Part shown: piece by piece, positions 1 through 8,407 of the stretch
How positions within the stretch are numbered: the stretch's first letter is position 1
Layout of the letters: each line of letters begins with the position of its first letter
Assembly: GCA_900316275.1 (NCBI GenBank)
Contig: ONCF01000064.1
Coordinates: forward strand, 1-48,355
DNA from: an uncultured Veillonellaceae bacterium
GTDB lineage: Bacteria; Bacillota; Negativicutes; Selenomonadales; Selenomonadaceae
DNA length: 48,355 nt
Reading direction: 5' to 3'
The notes under the pieces: model-generated
What the model saw: the letters and a program-made list of their open reading frames with translations, nothing else
What the model was told of the DNA's origin: nothing
Databases searched by the model: none
Made by a program: the position numbers and the translations under genes

Positions 1-123
1 CCGCGCGACGTGGTGGTCAGGGAACGGCGCAAGCTAAAGCACCTCGCAAAACTGGTTATAGATGGCAAACTGGACCGCGCGGCATTCGTGCAGCAGTACG
101 TGAGGGGCGACGCCCCCACGTGA
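1..123 (+). CDS. C-terminal fragment of a reverse-transcriptase-like protein (partial, enters from the left edge)
   Basis: The plus strand is open from the first base to a TGA at 121-123, giving 40 residues. The segment RERRKLKHLAKLVIDGKL followed by DRAAFVQQY resembles the basic helical C-terminus of bacterial reverse transcriptases of the group II intron/retron/DGR type, which usually continues as ...SYxSWRGHA. Here the frame instead enters the last CRISPR repeat exactly at a codon boundary (Val codon at 100-102), adds six residues encoded by the repeat (VRGDAPT overall) and stops inside it. The gene is convergent with the cas operon and array. I see only the tail; the catalytic YxDD domain would lie outside the window. 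It could be an intact gene with an altered end, or one truncated by the array. The family assignment is a resemblance only. Confidence 0.45.
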   Translation, partial: PRDVVVRERRKLKHLAKLVIDGKLDRAAFVQQYVRGDAPT

Positions 124-394
124 GGGGCGACGCTTGAATAAAGAACTTCTTTCTTGGCACTCACGTGAGGGGCGACGCCCCCACGTGAGGGGCGACGAGC
201 GCCGTCGTGAAAGAGAGTGAGGAGTGGGAACGTGAGGGGCGACGCCCCCACGTGAGGGGCGACCCCATTGAGTTCGTAGTAGATTACGCGCTCCGTGTGA
301 GGGGCGACGCCCCCACGTGAGGGGCGACCCAGGTTCTGCAATGCGAACAACAACGGTAACGCGTGAGGGGCGACGCCCCCACGTGAGGGGCGAC
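100..394 (-). CRISPR. Type I-C-associated CRISPR array, five identical 32-nt repeats and four spacers, with a non-canonical repeat
   Basis: Repeats lie at 100-131, 165-196, 232-263, 297-328 and 363-394, all identical. Spacers are 33, 35, 33 and 34 nt (132-164, 197-231, 264-296, 329-362) and all differ. The array follows cas2 and a leader, so it is read on the minus strand with 363-394 as the leader-proximal repeat. In that sense the repeat is a 12-mer GTCGCCCCTCAC, then GTGGGGGC, then the same 12-mer again. Bases 3-8 (CGCCCC) pair with 16-21 (GGGGCG) to make the usual I-C hairpin. The usual I-C end (...GTGGATTGAAAY) is absent and replaced by the second 12-mer. The perfect identity of all copies argues against decay. 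No spacer matches elsewhere in the window that I could see. Confidence 0.93.
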
Positions 395-515
395 AGTCGG
401 TTCTTTAGCGCCTGCAGTTATAGGCCTGCAGGCCGGCGATGCGCGAACCTCGAAAGACGCACCGCCTGGTAGCTGATTTTACGTCAGTAAAAATGATGTT
501 TGGGACACCTTCGCG
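395..515 (-). promoter_or_regulatory. CRISPR leader between cas2 and the first repeat
   Basis: This 121-nt non-coding stretch separates the cas2 stop from the leader-proximal repeat, the normal place for the I-C leader. It contains GCGCGAACCTCG at 441-452 and a related TTCGCG near 510-515, a short inverted pair typical of the look of I-C leaders. It also contains the palindrome CCTGCAGG at 425-432. I could not identify a convincing sigma-A promoter in it. Confidence 0.6.
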
Positions 516-806
516 CTACATGATGAGCGAGCCCTCAGCATCGTAAGTAGGCTTGGCACCCACGTGCTCCACCTTGTTTTTATAATTATTGCCGAGGTTG
601 TAAAAGCGCAAGCTATCCTTCTCCACATCGATTATGCTGGTCAACTTGAATTTTACCATTTCAAATTGAGCCTTATCCAGATTGCATTCAAACACAGAAT
701 TCTGCACACGCTGCCCGTGCTTGACGCATTGTTTGGCGACCTGTCGCAGGCGCTTGCGCCCAGCGGGTGTCTCAGTATTGACATCATAGGTAATGAGGAT
801 CAGCAT
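516..806 (-). CDS. cas2: CRISPR-associated endonuclease/integration protein Cas2 (type I-C)
   Basis: The protein is 96 residues, the usual I-C length, and begins MLILITYDVNTETPAGRKRL. That beta-strand followed by TYDV is the Cas2 ferredoxin-fold signature carrying the conserved Asp. The middle GQRVQNSVFECNLD and the C-terminal strand are also typical. Cas2 dimerises between two Cas1 dimers to integrate new spacers at the leader end of the array. An in-frame start six codons upstream (824) is possible, but the 806 ATG matches family length. It is the last gene of the cas operon, 62 nt after cas1, and directly precedes the leader. No irregularity is visible, so adaptation should be possible despite the odd repeat. 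Confidence 0.95.
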   Translation of the reverse strand: MLILITYDVNTETPAGRKRLRQVAKQCVKHGQRVQNSVFECNLDKAQFEMVKFKLTSIIDVEKDSLRFYNLGNNYKNKVEHVGAKPTYDAEGSLIM

Positions 807-868
807 GCACACGCCTCCTGGCAAATTAAAAACAATCGTTCCCTTCCTTTAAGCGTAACCACCCGGGG

Positions 869-1900
869 CTATTTCCACAAAAAAGCCGGATACTCACTGA
901 TATCACCACGTATATACCGTGCCAGTAGCAAGGACTGAACATAGGGAACCAGGCCCCAAGGGATTTTCTCTCCCAGAAACGGATGCTTGATTTCCTCGCG
1001 CTTTTTGGCTTGCCAAGCCTGCAGAAAAGCTTTCTTACCATCGTCAGTCAAAAAGAAGCAATTATTTTCCTGCTCGATGAAATCATCTGCCTGTATCTGC
1101 CGATTGTTTATCAAAGCCAGCACAAAGCGGTCTGCATAAATGCTACGCAACTCCTCCATCAGATCCAGCGCCAACGACGTACGCCCCGCCCGGTCAGTAT
1201 GCAGGAATCCAACATAGGCGTCCAACCCCACGCTTTCCAGTGCCGAAGCGCAATCATGAGCCAGCAAAGTATAGGCAAAAGATAATAGCGCATTGACGCG
1301 CCCCTCGGGCGGCCGCTTAACACGACTATGAAATGAAAAGCACTCTTTATCGCGTAGAATAAGTTGTCCAAAAACAGAAAAATAACTGTGCGCTGCGTTG
1401 CCTTCCATACCGCGCAGTGTTTCCTTATCCTCTACATTGCGCGCTTGCCTGGCTGCCTGCGATAAATTGCTGATAGCCTGTTGGAAGGCCTCCTGCTCCA
1501 CACTCAACGCATGGTCACGCAGTCCGCGTGCCAGCACCGTCTTGCTATTGTGGATTTTACCTGCGATAAAGTCACGCGCTATGTGGCAGCTGGCAACGCC
1601 ATCGTCAGCCAGACGATACTGCCGCCTGCGCAGGACAACATTGCCACGGCTCTCACCCGAGGTACGCGCGAGGAACCTGCCTTGCGGCGTGAGGAAGCAC
1701 AAGCCAATATCATGTGTTGCACAGGCCCCCATCAACGCGGGGCTTGCGCCCTTATAGCCGAAATAAACGATGTTGGTCAGTGTGAGCAGTGGCACACGCC
1801 CCAATACCCGCTTTTCCTGCCATAGCACAACGTTGTCATTCTCCAAAGCCAGATAGGCATCCTCCGTCAGCACGAACAACGTATTGAGCAAATGCCGCAT
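869..1900 (-). CDS. cas1: CRISPR-associated integrase Cas1 (type I-C)
   Basis: The protein has 343 residues, as expected for I-C Cas1. It starts MRHLLNTLFVLTEDAYLALE, with ATG at 1900 overlapping the cas4 stop as TGATG, which indicates translational coupling. The alpha-helical catalytic domain carries RGMEG (metal-binding Glu) and GFLHTDRAGRTSLALDLMEE (metal-binding His and Asp/Glu), so the active site looks intact. Together with Cas2 it catalyses cleavage-ligation of prespacers into the first repeat. In I-C systems it works with Cas4, encoded immediately upstream, which selects and trims PAM-containing ends. An upstream in-frame Met at 1999 lies inside cas4 and is rejected as the start. Confidence 0.96.
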   Translation of the reverse strand: MRHLLNTLFVLTEDAYLALENDNVVLWQEKRVLGRVPLLTLTNIVYFGYKGASPALMGACATHDIGLCFLTPQGRFLARTSGESRGNVVLRRRQYRLADDGVASCHIARDFIAGKIHNSKTVLARGLRDHALSVEQEAFQQAISNLSQAARQARNVEDKETLRGMEGNAAHSYFSVFGQLILRDKECFSFHSRVKRPPEGRVNALLSFAYTLLAHDCASALESVGLDAYVGFLHTDRAGRTSLALDLMEELRSIYADRFVLALINNRQIQADDFIEQENNCFFLTDDGKKAFLQAWQAKKREEIKHPFLGEKIPWGLVPYVQSLLLARYIRGDISEYPAFLWK

Positions 1901-2562
1901 CAGTCCTCGCCTCCCAAGGCTGCGCAATAATAGGCGCCCACATCTTGCTGCTTGTAGTTGCCCGGCAGGCAAATAGGCTTCAGCGAGCAGGCATTGCAAT
2001 GCTTGTGGGGCTTGACGCGTGGCGTCCGCCCCTCCTGCAGATATCGATGCATTTCTGTAAACATATCCCGCACACTCTGCCGCAATTCTGCCGTCATAGT
2101 GACAGTCACGCGCCGATGAATCTCCGCGTAAAACAGCGCTCCTTCAGGAATCTCGCAACAGAGCATCTCCTCCAAACACATCGCCTCAGCGCACAGTTGC
2201 AGCTCATCCGCCGGATAGTCCTTGGGCTTGCCCTTCTTGTACTCAATGGGATATGGTTGCCAATAGCCGTCGTGTTTTTCCAATACAGCACCACGTACGG
2301 CCCGATGAAACTCCACCACATCGCACTGCCCCGTAACCCCCATCTTATAGGAGGTCACGCGCAGACCACGAGTGATGATAGTATCGCCCCGGCTTTCCGT
2401 TTGCGTACCGTCATGTGCCTTGACGTGGACAATATGTCCCAATGTTGTACGCAAATTTTCCTGCCACTGACCCTCGACATGAATCAACGCCCACTGCCGT
2501 CGGCAAAAGGCGAAATGCTGGATACCGGACAGCATCAGCAAGTCCTCATCATGATACATCAA
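1900..2562 (-). CDS. cas4: CRISPR-associated exonuclease Cas4 (type I-C)
   Basis: The 220-residue protein is a RecB-type PD-(D/E)XK nuclease with an iron-sulphur cluster. Visible motifs are SGIQHFAFCRRQW near residues 12-24 (first cluster Cys, C20), LGHIVH, GQCDVV (catalytic Asp), PIEYKKGKPK (Glu-x-Lys) and ELQLCAEAM (Gln motif). The C-terminal cluster ligands are C189, C192 and C198 in CNACSLKPIC. It trims and orients prespacers for Cas1-Cas2 by recognising the PAM. It overlaps cas7 by 4 nt (ATGA) and cas1 by 1 nt. All catalytic and cluster residues appear present. Confidence 0.95.
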   Translation of the reverse strand: MMYHDEDLLMLSGIQHFAFCRRQWALIHVEGQWQENLRTTLGHIVHVKAHDGTQTESRGDTIITRGLRVTSYKMGVTGQCDVVEFHRAVRGAVLEKHDGYWQPYPIEYKKGKPKDYPADELQLCAEAMCLEEMLCCEIPEGALFYAEIHRRVTVTMTAELRQSVRDMFTEMHRYLQEGRTPRVKPHKHCNACSLKPICLPGNYKQQDVGAYYCAALGGED

Positions 2563-3470
2563 ATTTTTTCCTCGCAGGTCACACCCTCGGGTAACCCTGC
2601 GGTATCCACAGTAATGTCATAGTCGCTATAGGCGCGCGGTGCCTGTGCGGGATTTTTGCGGCTCACCTTGATTACATCAAACAGTTTGTTAGCCGGAGCA
2701 TTACCCAGTTCGCTCTCGTGCTCAAATACGATGAGTCTGCGCGCAGCCATGTTGCCGCGTGCCGCCGAGTGGTCAAGGTCGAACATATTTGCCAATGCCC
2801 GCCAGAACAAATTCAAATCATCACCAGAAAAGCCCGTCACACGTCGTGCCAGATTAGCAGACACATAACCTTCCACACGATACAAGCCATAGGGTACAAT
2901 GAATTTGCGGCCCATCATGGTTTTCTTGGTCTCCGCTTCCTTGTCCGTTGTAACCGTAGAGCGCGTGATACTAATCTCCTGCGGCATCACGGGGTCCACA
3001 CTGCGCGCGAACCCCAGCTGCACCGGGCCGCGCACCTGCCCGCACGAGAGTGCTCCTTTGACAAATGTTGTCATCACAGCGCCGAACGTACGGATATCAT
3101 AGAAATTCTGGCACATGAAATCACGCAGTTTACGGTCGATATCCGGGTCCTTCTTCTTAGCAGCCTGCAATGCCTTGGCACGCTTGTCTGACGAAGCCTC
3201 ATCGATACCAACATACTTGCAGGCCTGCTGGTCGCCCTGCTCCAACGTAACGCCCTCACGCACATAGATATTGAAACCCTCCTGGCCTTCGCATGCCGCC
3301 TCAACGTAATTGCGGACTTTGCGTTTCAGGCATACATCTGTGACCAGCCCCAATCCCGTTTCCTGATCCACGCGCGGCATATTGCCTGCATCCGGGTCGC
3401 CATTGGGATTGCCGTTCTCTACATCAAAGAACAAAACAAAATCATACCGATGTTTAATCACGTCACTCAT
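2559..3470 (-). CDS. cas7: Cascade backbone protein Cas7c (Csd2)
   Basis: The 303-residue protein belongs to the Csd2 family, the RAMP-fold subunit that polymerises along the crRNA spacer in I-C Cascade. Recognisable segments are YDFVLFFDVENGNPNGDPDAGNMPRVD at the N-terminus (given here as landmarks VENGNPNGDPDAG), FGAVMTT, GPVQLGFARSVDP and GRKFIVPYGLYRVEGY. It is preceded by a textbook AGGAGGT site nine bases before the ATG, stronger than at the other cas genes, which fits the high copy number of Cas7 in the complex. It lies 50 nt after cas8c and overlaps cas4 by 4 nt. Confidence 0.95.
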   Translation of the reverse strand: MSDVIKHRYDFVLFFDVENGNPNGDPDAGNMPRVDQETGLGLVTDVCLKRKVRNYVEAACEGQEGFNIYVREGVTLEQGDQQACKYVGIDEASSDKRAKALQAAKKKDPDIDRKLRDFMCQNFYDIRTFGAVMTTFVKGALSCGQVRGPVQLGFARSVDPVMPQEISITRSTVTTDKEAETKKTMMGRKFIVPYGLYRVEGYVSANLARRVTGFSGDDLNLFWRALANMFDLDHSAARGNMAARRLIVFEHESELGNAPANKLFDVIKVSRKNPAQAPRAYSDYDITVDTAGLPEGVTCEEKI

Positions 3471-3520
3471 GGAAATACCTCCTAAACTTTTGTCGATTAT
3501 CGTTTACCCACCATTCAGCT

Positions 3521-5377
3521 TCAAAACAGTGACATTTCCTGCCTATCCTCAGAGCGCTCCTCCACCGGTTCAGTTTTGGACACAGGCTCCTCCTTTTTCG
3601 CCTTTCCCTTGAAGAATTGCTGTCTTTGGTGATAATAGCCCAAAATAAACACTCCCTGCTGCTCCAGCGATAACTGACGTGGCAACGGGTTTTCACCCAC
3701 ATTCAGCAAATCCATAATGCTGCCCAACTGCTTTTCATGATTCACCTTGACACCCGCGCTCAGCTTGCGCAGATGATGCTGTGATAACTTCTGCAGCACA
3801 GGGAACGTGGCCGCCGGCGTAGCACAGGCCGCATTGAAATAGCGATCCTTAATCGTAGCCGTCGTATCGGGATTCGCATCCGACTGAATCCGCTCCAATT
3901 CTGCAAACAAGCGACCCAGCACATAGGCTGGCTCCGCAGCATGTTCGTCTAAAGACACCGTAATCATCCTCCCTTTGTTTTTGATCATATATGCCTTGAT
4001 AAATGCCACCCGGCGATAGTTGACTTTATTGTCCCCCTGCTCGGCACGGATGCGCAGCATGATTTGCTGGTACAATGCCGCAGGATATGGCGTATCCTGT
4101 GCAATAGCCCGGAATACTGCTCCCGCCAGTAACGGGGCCGCTTCCTTGTTCGTCGCATTGCGATTGACGGTCTCTCGTAAGAGCTGCCAAAGGGAAATAC
4201 CAGCCTGCTGTGCGAACTTGGGTCTGTCTATCTGCATACGCTCGGCATGAGCCGCGAAATGCTGCAGGAAATCGCCGAAGCCACCTTGCAGAAAGAAGCG
4301 GATAGAAATGCGGGCCGCATTGGGCGACAAGCCTAAAATATAAAACGGATTTTCGTAAGGTATCTCCACGTCGCGGTAGGCGAAAGGCTGCCCGAGCTTG
4401 ACCTTGGTAAAAATGGCATCCAGCTCGCTATCGCTGATGGTACGCTGATCTGCCTCCTCAAACATATCGGAAAAAATATCCTGACAGGTTTCGTTTTCTT
4501 GCTCAGCCCAATAGACAATGGTCGTATCGCCTAAATGTTTCGCATGGGTACGGTCTGCCAGCAGCATGTTCAGGGCCGTCGTATAGGCGAAAGCACCATA
4601 CGTAGAAATTGGCGCATTATAGGCCTGAGCGTTTTCTCTGCCAAAGGATTCATAGGCTTTCTTACCTTTGTTATAAGAAATCAACGCTGCGCCAGAAGAT
4701 TGTGCACCTGCCACCCCCTTCAACATAGGATGCAGTCGGGCAAGTGTCCCTTGTCTCCCCGTCAGCAGACAAAGACCGCGCTCCGCTTCCGAATTATCAT
4801 CATCTTCATGCTCCTGCCATGCCTTCCTGATAGCGGGGTCATCCTGTGCAAACTGGTCCTCCACACGAAACACCAGATTCGCACCTGTCACCATACCTTC
4901 CCACTCCTGCTGCACGTATGGATTGGCCGCCAAAATTGCAGGCTCATTTGACCAGGACTTGAAAAAGGCACAAATAGCCTGGGCAGCTGGCGACGGTACT
5001 TGCGCCAGCAAACTCAGATGGTAGGCCTGGGATGCAGCAAAGCATTGCTTGGTGCGACTATTTTCCCTAAATGTGCTGGAAACAGTTTCCTTTGTCATCT
5101 CTGGGGCTAAGCCTAGAAAATATTTCGCATTGTCACACAGGAAAAAGGGCTGCACACCAGACGCTCGCGTAGGACCTTTAGGCACCTCCATCTCGCAAGG
5201 CACGGGAACCATCTTCTTACCGCGCTGCGCCTGCTGCATTAGGGACTGAATCCCCACGAGATGCCCTTGCCTATCCAATTGCAGGGCATACCTGACTTTC
5301 TTGATTTCCCAGCCATAGCGTGGTGCCTCATGCTGTGCTGCTTTCTGCTCATATAAGTGTAACAATTGCTTCAACAT
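3521..5377 (-). CDS. cas8c: Cascade large subunit Cas8c (Csd1)
   Basis: The 618-residue protein starts MLKQLLHLYEQKAAQH and shows the family landmarks GVQPFFLCDNAKYFLGL, CLLTGRQGTLARLHP, LISYNKGKKAYESFG and the C-terminal ILGYYHQRQQFF. Cas8c recognises the PAM and recruits Cas3; in type I-C an internal start also yields a small Cas11c from the 3' part of the gene, and a similar internal start is plausible here but was not located. The start at 5377 is chosen over 5395 because GAGGTG sits at the right distance and the ATG overlaps the cas5c stop as TGATG. Length matches the family. Confidence 0.95.
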   Translation of the reverse strand: MLKQLLHLYEQKAAQHEAPRYGWEIKKVRYALQLDRQGHLVGIQSLMQQAQRGKKMVPVPCEMEVPKGPTRASGVQPFFLCDNAKYFLGLAPEMTKETVSSTFRENSRTKQCFAASQAYHLSLLAQVPSPAAQAICAFFKSWSNEPAILAANPYVQQEWEGMVTGANLVFRVEDQFAQDDPAIRKAWQEHEDDDNSEAERGLCLLTGRQGTLARLHPMLKGVAGAQSSGAALISYNKGKKAYESFGRENAQAYNAPISTYGAFAYTTALNMLLADRTHAKHLGDTTIVYWAEQENETCQDIFSDMFEEADQRTISDSELDAIFTKVKLGQPFAYRDVEIPYENPFYILGLSPNAARISIRFFLQGGFGDFLQHFAAHAERMQIDRPKFAQQAGISLWQLLRETVNRNATNKEAAPLLAGAVFRAIAQDTPYPAALYQQIMLRIRAEQGDNKVNYRRVAFIKAYMIKNKGRMITVSLDEHAAEPAYVLGRLFAELERIQSDANPDTTATIKDRYFNAACATPAATFPVLQKLSQHHLRKLSAGVKVNHEKQLGSIMDLLNVGENPLPRQLSLEQQGVFILGYYHQRQQFFKGKAKKEEPVSKTEPVEERSEDRQEMSLF

Positions 5378-6036
5378 CAGCGATACACCTCGCAATCTTG
5401 CACGTCCATAATGCCATCCTGCAATTCCGCGCGGAAGAACATCGGGCGTATATTTGCCAGGTCGCTGTAGTCCATGTCATAAAGCATCATCCCCAAAGAG
5501 CGGCTCTCGCCGGCATAGCAGCTCGGATACGCTGCATCATCTTCGACCAAAGCAAAATGACAGGGAAACTCCCGACAGCCCAGATACGGATGATGGAAGC
5601 ACTGGCCTTTACGTGCGCGGCGCTTGAACATTTCAGCAAATTTAGCAGGATTGTCACTGGGGCTGGCCTTTGCCGTCATCTCGAAGTGCGCCTCGATCAC
5701 GTATTGCACGTCCTTGAGTACCATAGCCGCCCGCTGCTGTATCTCCTCACTGGTAATAATGGCAATCGGCTTGTCCGCAGTCATTGCCTGCGCAATCTGC
5801 GTCTTCTCAGCCTTGACTCCCACCTCATTGCGTCTTATATTGGCATATTTGATGGGCTTGCACACCTTAATGCGGTCAATGCACCATTTCAGTCCCGGAT
5901 GCCAAAAGATGGCCTCCAGGATGCCTCTGGCAGCCGAAGGTGTCAGACAATCATAGCTCACGCGTTCGACTTTCAGTTCAGGCCGCGTGAACAAAGCATA
6001 ATCGCCCCATACTGCCAGTTTTACGCCATAGCTCAT
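5377..6036 (-). CDS. cas5c: crRNA-processing endoribonuclease Cas5c (Cas5d)
   Basis: The 219-residue protein starts MSYGVKLAVWGDYALFTRPE, the Cas5 RAMP signature, and has RARKGQCFHHPYLGCREFPC, the conserved I-C block near the catalytic site. In type I-C, which lacks Cas6, Cas5c cuts the repeat RNA at the 3' base of its hairpin and keeps an 11-nt 5' handle. The start at 6036 has AAAGGAG nine to ten bases upstream; the longer in-frame start at 6060 lacks a good site. Because this enzyme reads repeat sequence and shape, its fit to the unusual repeat of this array is of special interest; its motifs look ordinary. Confidence 0.94.
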   Translation of the reverse strand: MSYGVKLAVWGDYALFTRPELKVERVSYDCLTPSAARGILEAIFWHPGLKWCIDRIKVCKPIKYANIRRNEVGVKAEKTQIAQAMTADKPIAIITSEEIQQRAAMVLKDVQYVIEAHFEMTAKASPSDNPAKFAEMFKRRARKGQCFHHPYLGCREFPCHFALVEDDAAYPSCYAGESRSLGMMLYDMDYSDLANIRPMFFRAELQDGIMDVQDCEVYR

Positions 6037-6082
6037 TTTCTCACGCTCCTTTAATAACACGCATTTCTTCTATGGGAAGTAT

Positions 6083-8332
6083 TCAATAAAAGATACCGCT
6101 TCCCTCCTCAAAATTCGTATTCAATCCCATGCCCGCGTCATATGCCACTGCATCCAGCAATACTGCGTAGCGCAGGTCAGGCAACTGCTCTATCTTGCCT
6201 GCATCTGCCAACTGCTGCAAGACCTGCGGGTAGATAGCCACGCTATACAGTGCGGCCTGCCGCAATCCTGCCCGCGTAACAATGCCCATTTTCATCTGTT
6301 GCACTAACTCCTGCAGTTGCTCTCTCGTCTCTGCTGCAGCAGTAAATGGTACCAACACAGGCACCGTATCATCTTTAATCAACTGGAATCGCTCTGCCAC
6401 CTCAGCAAAAGGGAAACGCCGGCTGGCTAACAAGGGCTTGGACGCAAAAGTTGGCTGTCCTGTTGACTGCGACGATAACAGGTGCAACGCGTCTGTTCCG
6501 CTCAAAGTATGCAACTCCTGAAAATAATAGGCAATTGCCTCGGGTGAAGCCAACGCCTCGCCAAAACGCTGTAAAACACGCTGCGTAATCTCCACCCGTT
6601 GTCTGATGTACTGCGGATAACGCACATCCCGCAGCGAAAATACGTGCGTCACGCTCGCCTCGCGCGCCCGCCTATTCTCACGATTGCACCGTCCCGCCGA
6701 CTGAATGATATTGTCCAGGCCGGCCATTTCCCGCCAAACCTCTGGGAAATCGATGTCTACGCCAGCCTCAACCAGACTGGTCGCTATCAGCCGGCAGGGC
6801 AAGCCCTCCTCCAAGCGCCGCCTAACCTCACGCAACACCTGCTGCCGATGCACAGGATACAGATTCGTCGTCAAATAGAACCGTCCATTCTTCGGCAACA
6901 AGCCATAAAGTTCACTGGCCGTCAGCTTGCGATTGACAATGCAAAGCACCTGTTCCTGTGCTCGTAGTTTTGCTGCCAGTGTCTCCGTGTCCAACGGTTC
7001 GTCATGTACCTCATAGCGGCACCGTCGGAAAAACTGAAAATTTTCTTGCTGTTGCGGACATATCTCGACTGGTTGCTGCGAGTCTGTAAAGAACCGTCCC
7101 AAAGACGGTTGTGTGGCCGTACAAAATACTGCGGTGCAACCATAGTGCTCTGTCAACTCCTGCACCATACGCATGCAGGGGCGCAGAAAACTCACGGGAA
7201 TCATCTGCGCTTCATCAAAAATAATGACGCTGCCTGCAATATTGTGCAATTTGCGGCAGCGGCTCGGCTTATTTGCAAAGAGTGACTCAAATAACTGTAC
7301 GTTCGTAGTAACGATGAGCGGAGCATCCCAGTTCTCTGCTGCCAGGCGCTTGGGATCCAAACGTTCCTCTGTATCATCCCATGTCACCTGATGATGATGC
7401 TCCACCACATTTTCCTCCCCGACGATGGAGCGGAACACTGCCGCCGTCTGCTCAATGATAGCAGTATAGGGAATCACATAAATAATTCGCCGCTGCTGCG
7501 GCGCATGCGCAATAGCATAATGCAGGGCAAATGCCAACGAAGAAATGGTCTTGCCGCCGCCCGTAGGCACGGTCAGCTGATACAAACTATGCGCCGCCTT
7601 GTCACCTGCAGCTATACACTCCTGCAAAATAGCCGTCCGGCGCTTGGCTAAAAGTGTCACTGGCTTTCCAAAACGTTGAATGTAGGTATCCAATCTATCG
7701 CACAAGATTGTCAGATTGGCAAAGCCAGCTCTTTTGACTTTTCCTCCTTGCATAAACTGTTCCGTATCAAGGAAATCCGCATCCACTAATGACGAAAACA
7801 GCATACGCACGTATGCCATGTAGGCAAAGCTGGCCTCGCTGACATCACGTCCAGTATCAGGTTGCCAGCCTGCGGCCAAATCCGCAGGGGGCTCTGGCAA
7901 ACCAAGTGGCCGCATGTGCTCCTGCTCAATTGTTGCCTCCACATCTTCAGCTAGTTTTCGCTTCAAGCGTGCACACAATGTACCTCCCATGAAATCTGAC
8001 TTTTCGCCGACATCAGGCAGGCCGCTATGATGCCCAGCCACCACCAAAGCTGCTGCCATTCGTTGTGCTGGTGCCCCATTTGCATGCCACAAAAGCTGCA
8101 TTCCTATATCTGCATGGGGTGCCATTCCACGGTGCTGCTGCTCATGTGGCAGACGTATATACCTTTGAAATGCCTGGCTGTATTTTCCCAAGTCGTGCGA
8201 CTCGCCAATAATGCGGACGAACTCACCCGCGCCAAAAAAAAGAGCAAAGCCCTCCGCCAGCTTGCCAGTGTGCAACAAATGCTCCCTTAACGTCTGTTGC
8301 CGTCCCTCATTCATATGCGCAATATACGTCAT
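6083..8332 (-). CDS. cas3: CRISPR-associated helicase-nuclease Cas3 (HD-DExH, type I-C)
   Basis: The 749-residue protein degrades target DNA after Cascade binding. The N-terminal HD nuclease domain shows HLLHTGKL, GESHDLGKYSQ and VVAGHHSGLPD. The helicase part shows Walker A TVPTGGGKT, motif II IIFDEAQM, motif III FCTATQPSL and motif VI QSAGRCNRENRR. All are intact. ATG at 8332 is preferred because AGGAG lies 11 nt upstream; the GTG at 8344 overlaps that site. It is the first gene of the operon, 46 nt before cas5c, and sits under a consensus promoter. Confidence 0.96.
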   Translation of the reverse strand: MTYIAHMNEGRQQTLREHLLHTGKLAEGFALFFGAGEFVRIIGESHDLGKYSQAFQRYIRLPHEQQHRGMAPHADIGMQLLWHANGAPAQRMAAALVVAGHHSGLPDVGEKSDFMGGTLCARLKRKLAEDVEATIEQEHMRPLGLPEPPADLAAGWQPDTGRDVSEASFAYMAYVRMLFSSLVDADFLDTEQFMQGGKVKRAGFANLTILCDRLDTYIQRFGKPVTLLAKRRTAILQECIAAGDKAAHSLYQLTVPTGGGKTISSLAFALHYAIAHAPQQRRIIYVIPYTAIIEQTAAVFRSIVGEENVVEHHHQVTWDDTEERLDPKRLAAENWDAPLIVTTNVQLFESLFANKPSRCRKLHNIAGSVIIFDEAQMIPVSFLRPCMRMVQELTEHYGCTAVFCTATQPSLGRFFTDSQQPVEICPQQQENFQFFRRCRYEVHDEPLDTETLAAKLRAQEQVLCIVNRKLTASELYGLLPKNGRFYLTTNLYPVHRQQVLREVRRRLEEGLPCRLIATSLVEAGVDIDFPEVWREMAGLDNIIQSAGRCNRENRRAREASVTHVFSLRDVRYPQYIRQRVEITQRVLQRFGEALASPEAIAYYFQELHTLSGTDALHLLSSQSTGQPTFASKPLLASRRFPFAEVAERFQLIKDDTVPVLVPFTAAAETREQLQELVQQMKMGIVTRAGLRQAALYSVAIYPQVLQQLADAGKIEQLPDLRYAVLLDAVAYDAGMGLNTNFEEGSGIFY

Positions 8333-8349
8333 AGGCACCACCACTCCTG

Positions 8350-8364
8350 TATACTGACTGTATA
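8350..8364. promoter_or_regulatory. Dyad TATAC-TGACT-GTATA in the cas3 5' leader (possible operator)
   Basis: A perfect 5-bp inverted repeat around a 5-nt centre lies between the predicted transcription start and the ribosome binding site of cas3. This is where a repressor or RNA-level control could act. No regulator is recognisable nearby, so the role is speculative. Confidence 0.3.
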
Positions 8365-8379
8365 TGCATCTCCTTATTA

Positions 8380-8407
8380 ATTATATATTATGTTAATTCT
8401 ATGTCAA
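8380..8407 (-). promoter_or_regulatory. Sigma-A promoter of the cas operon
   Basis: On the minus strand TTGACA (8407-8402) and TATAAT (8385-8380) are both perfect and 16 bp apart. The start site would fall near 8373, about 40 nt before the cas3 ATG. Such a consensus promoter suggests the operon can be strongly expressed unless repressed. Confidence 0.8.

Noticed and set aside
132..362. Self-targeting spacers within the window
   Set aside because: No matching stretch was seen by eye; a full search could not be run.
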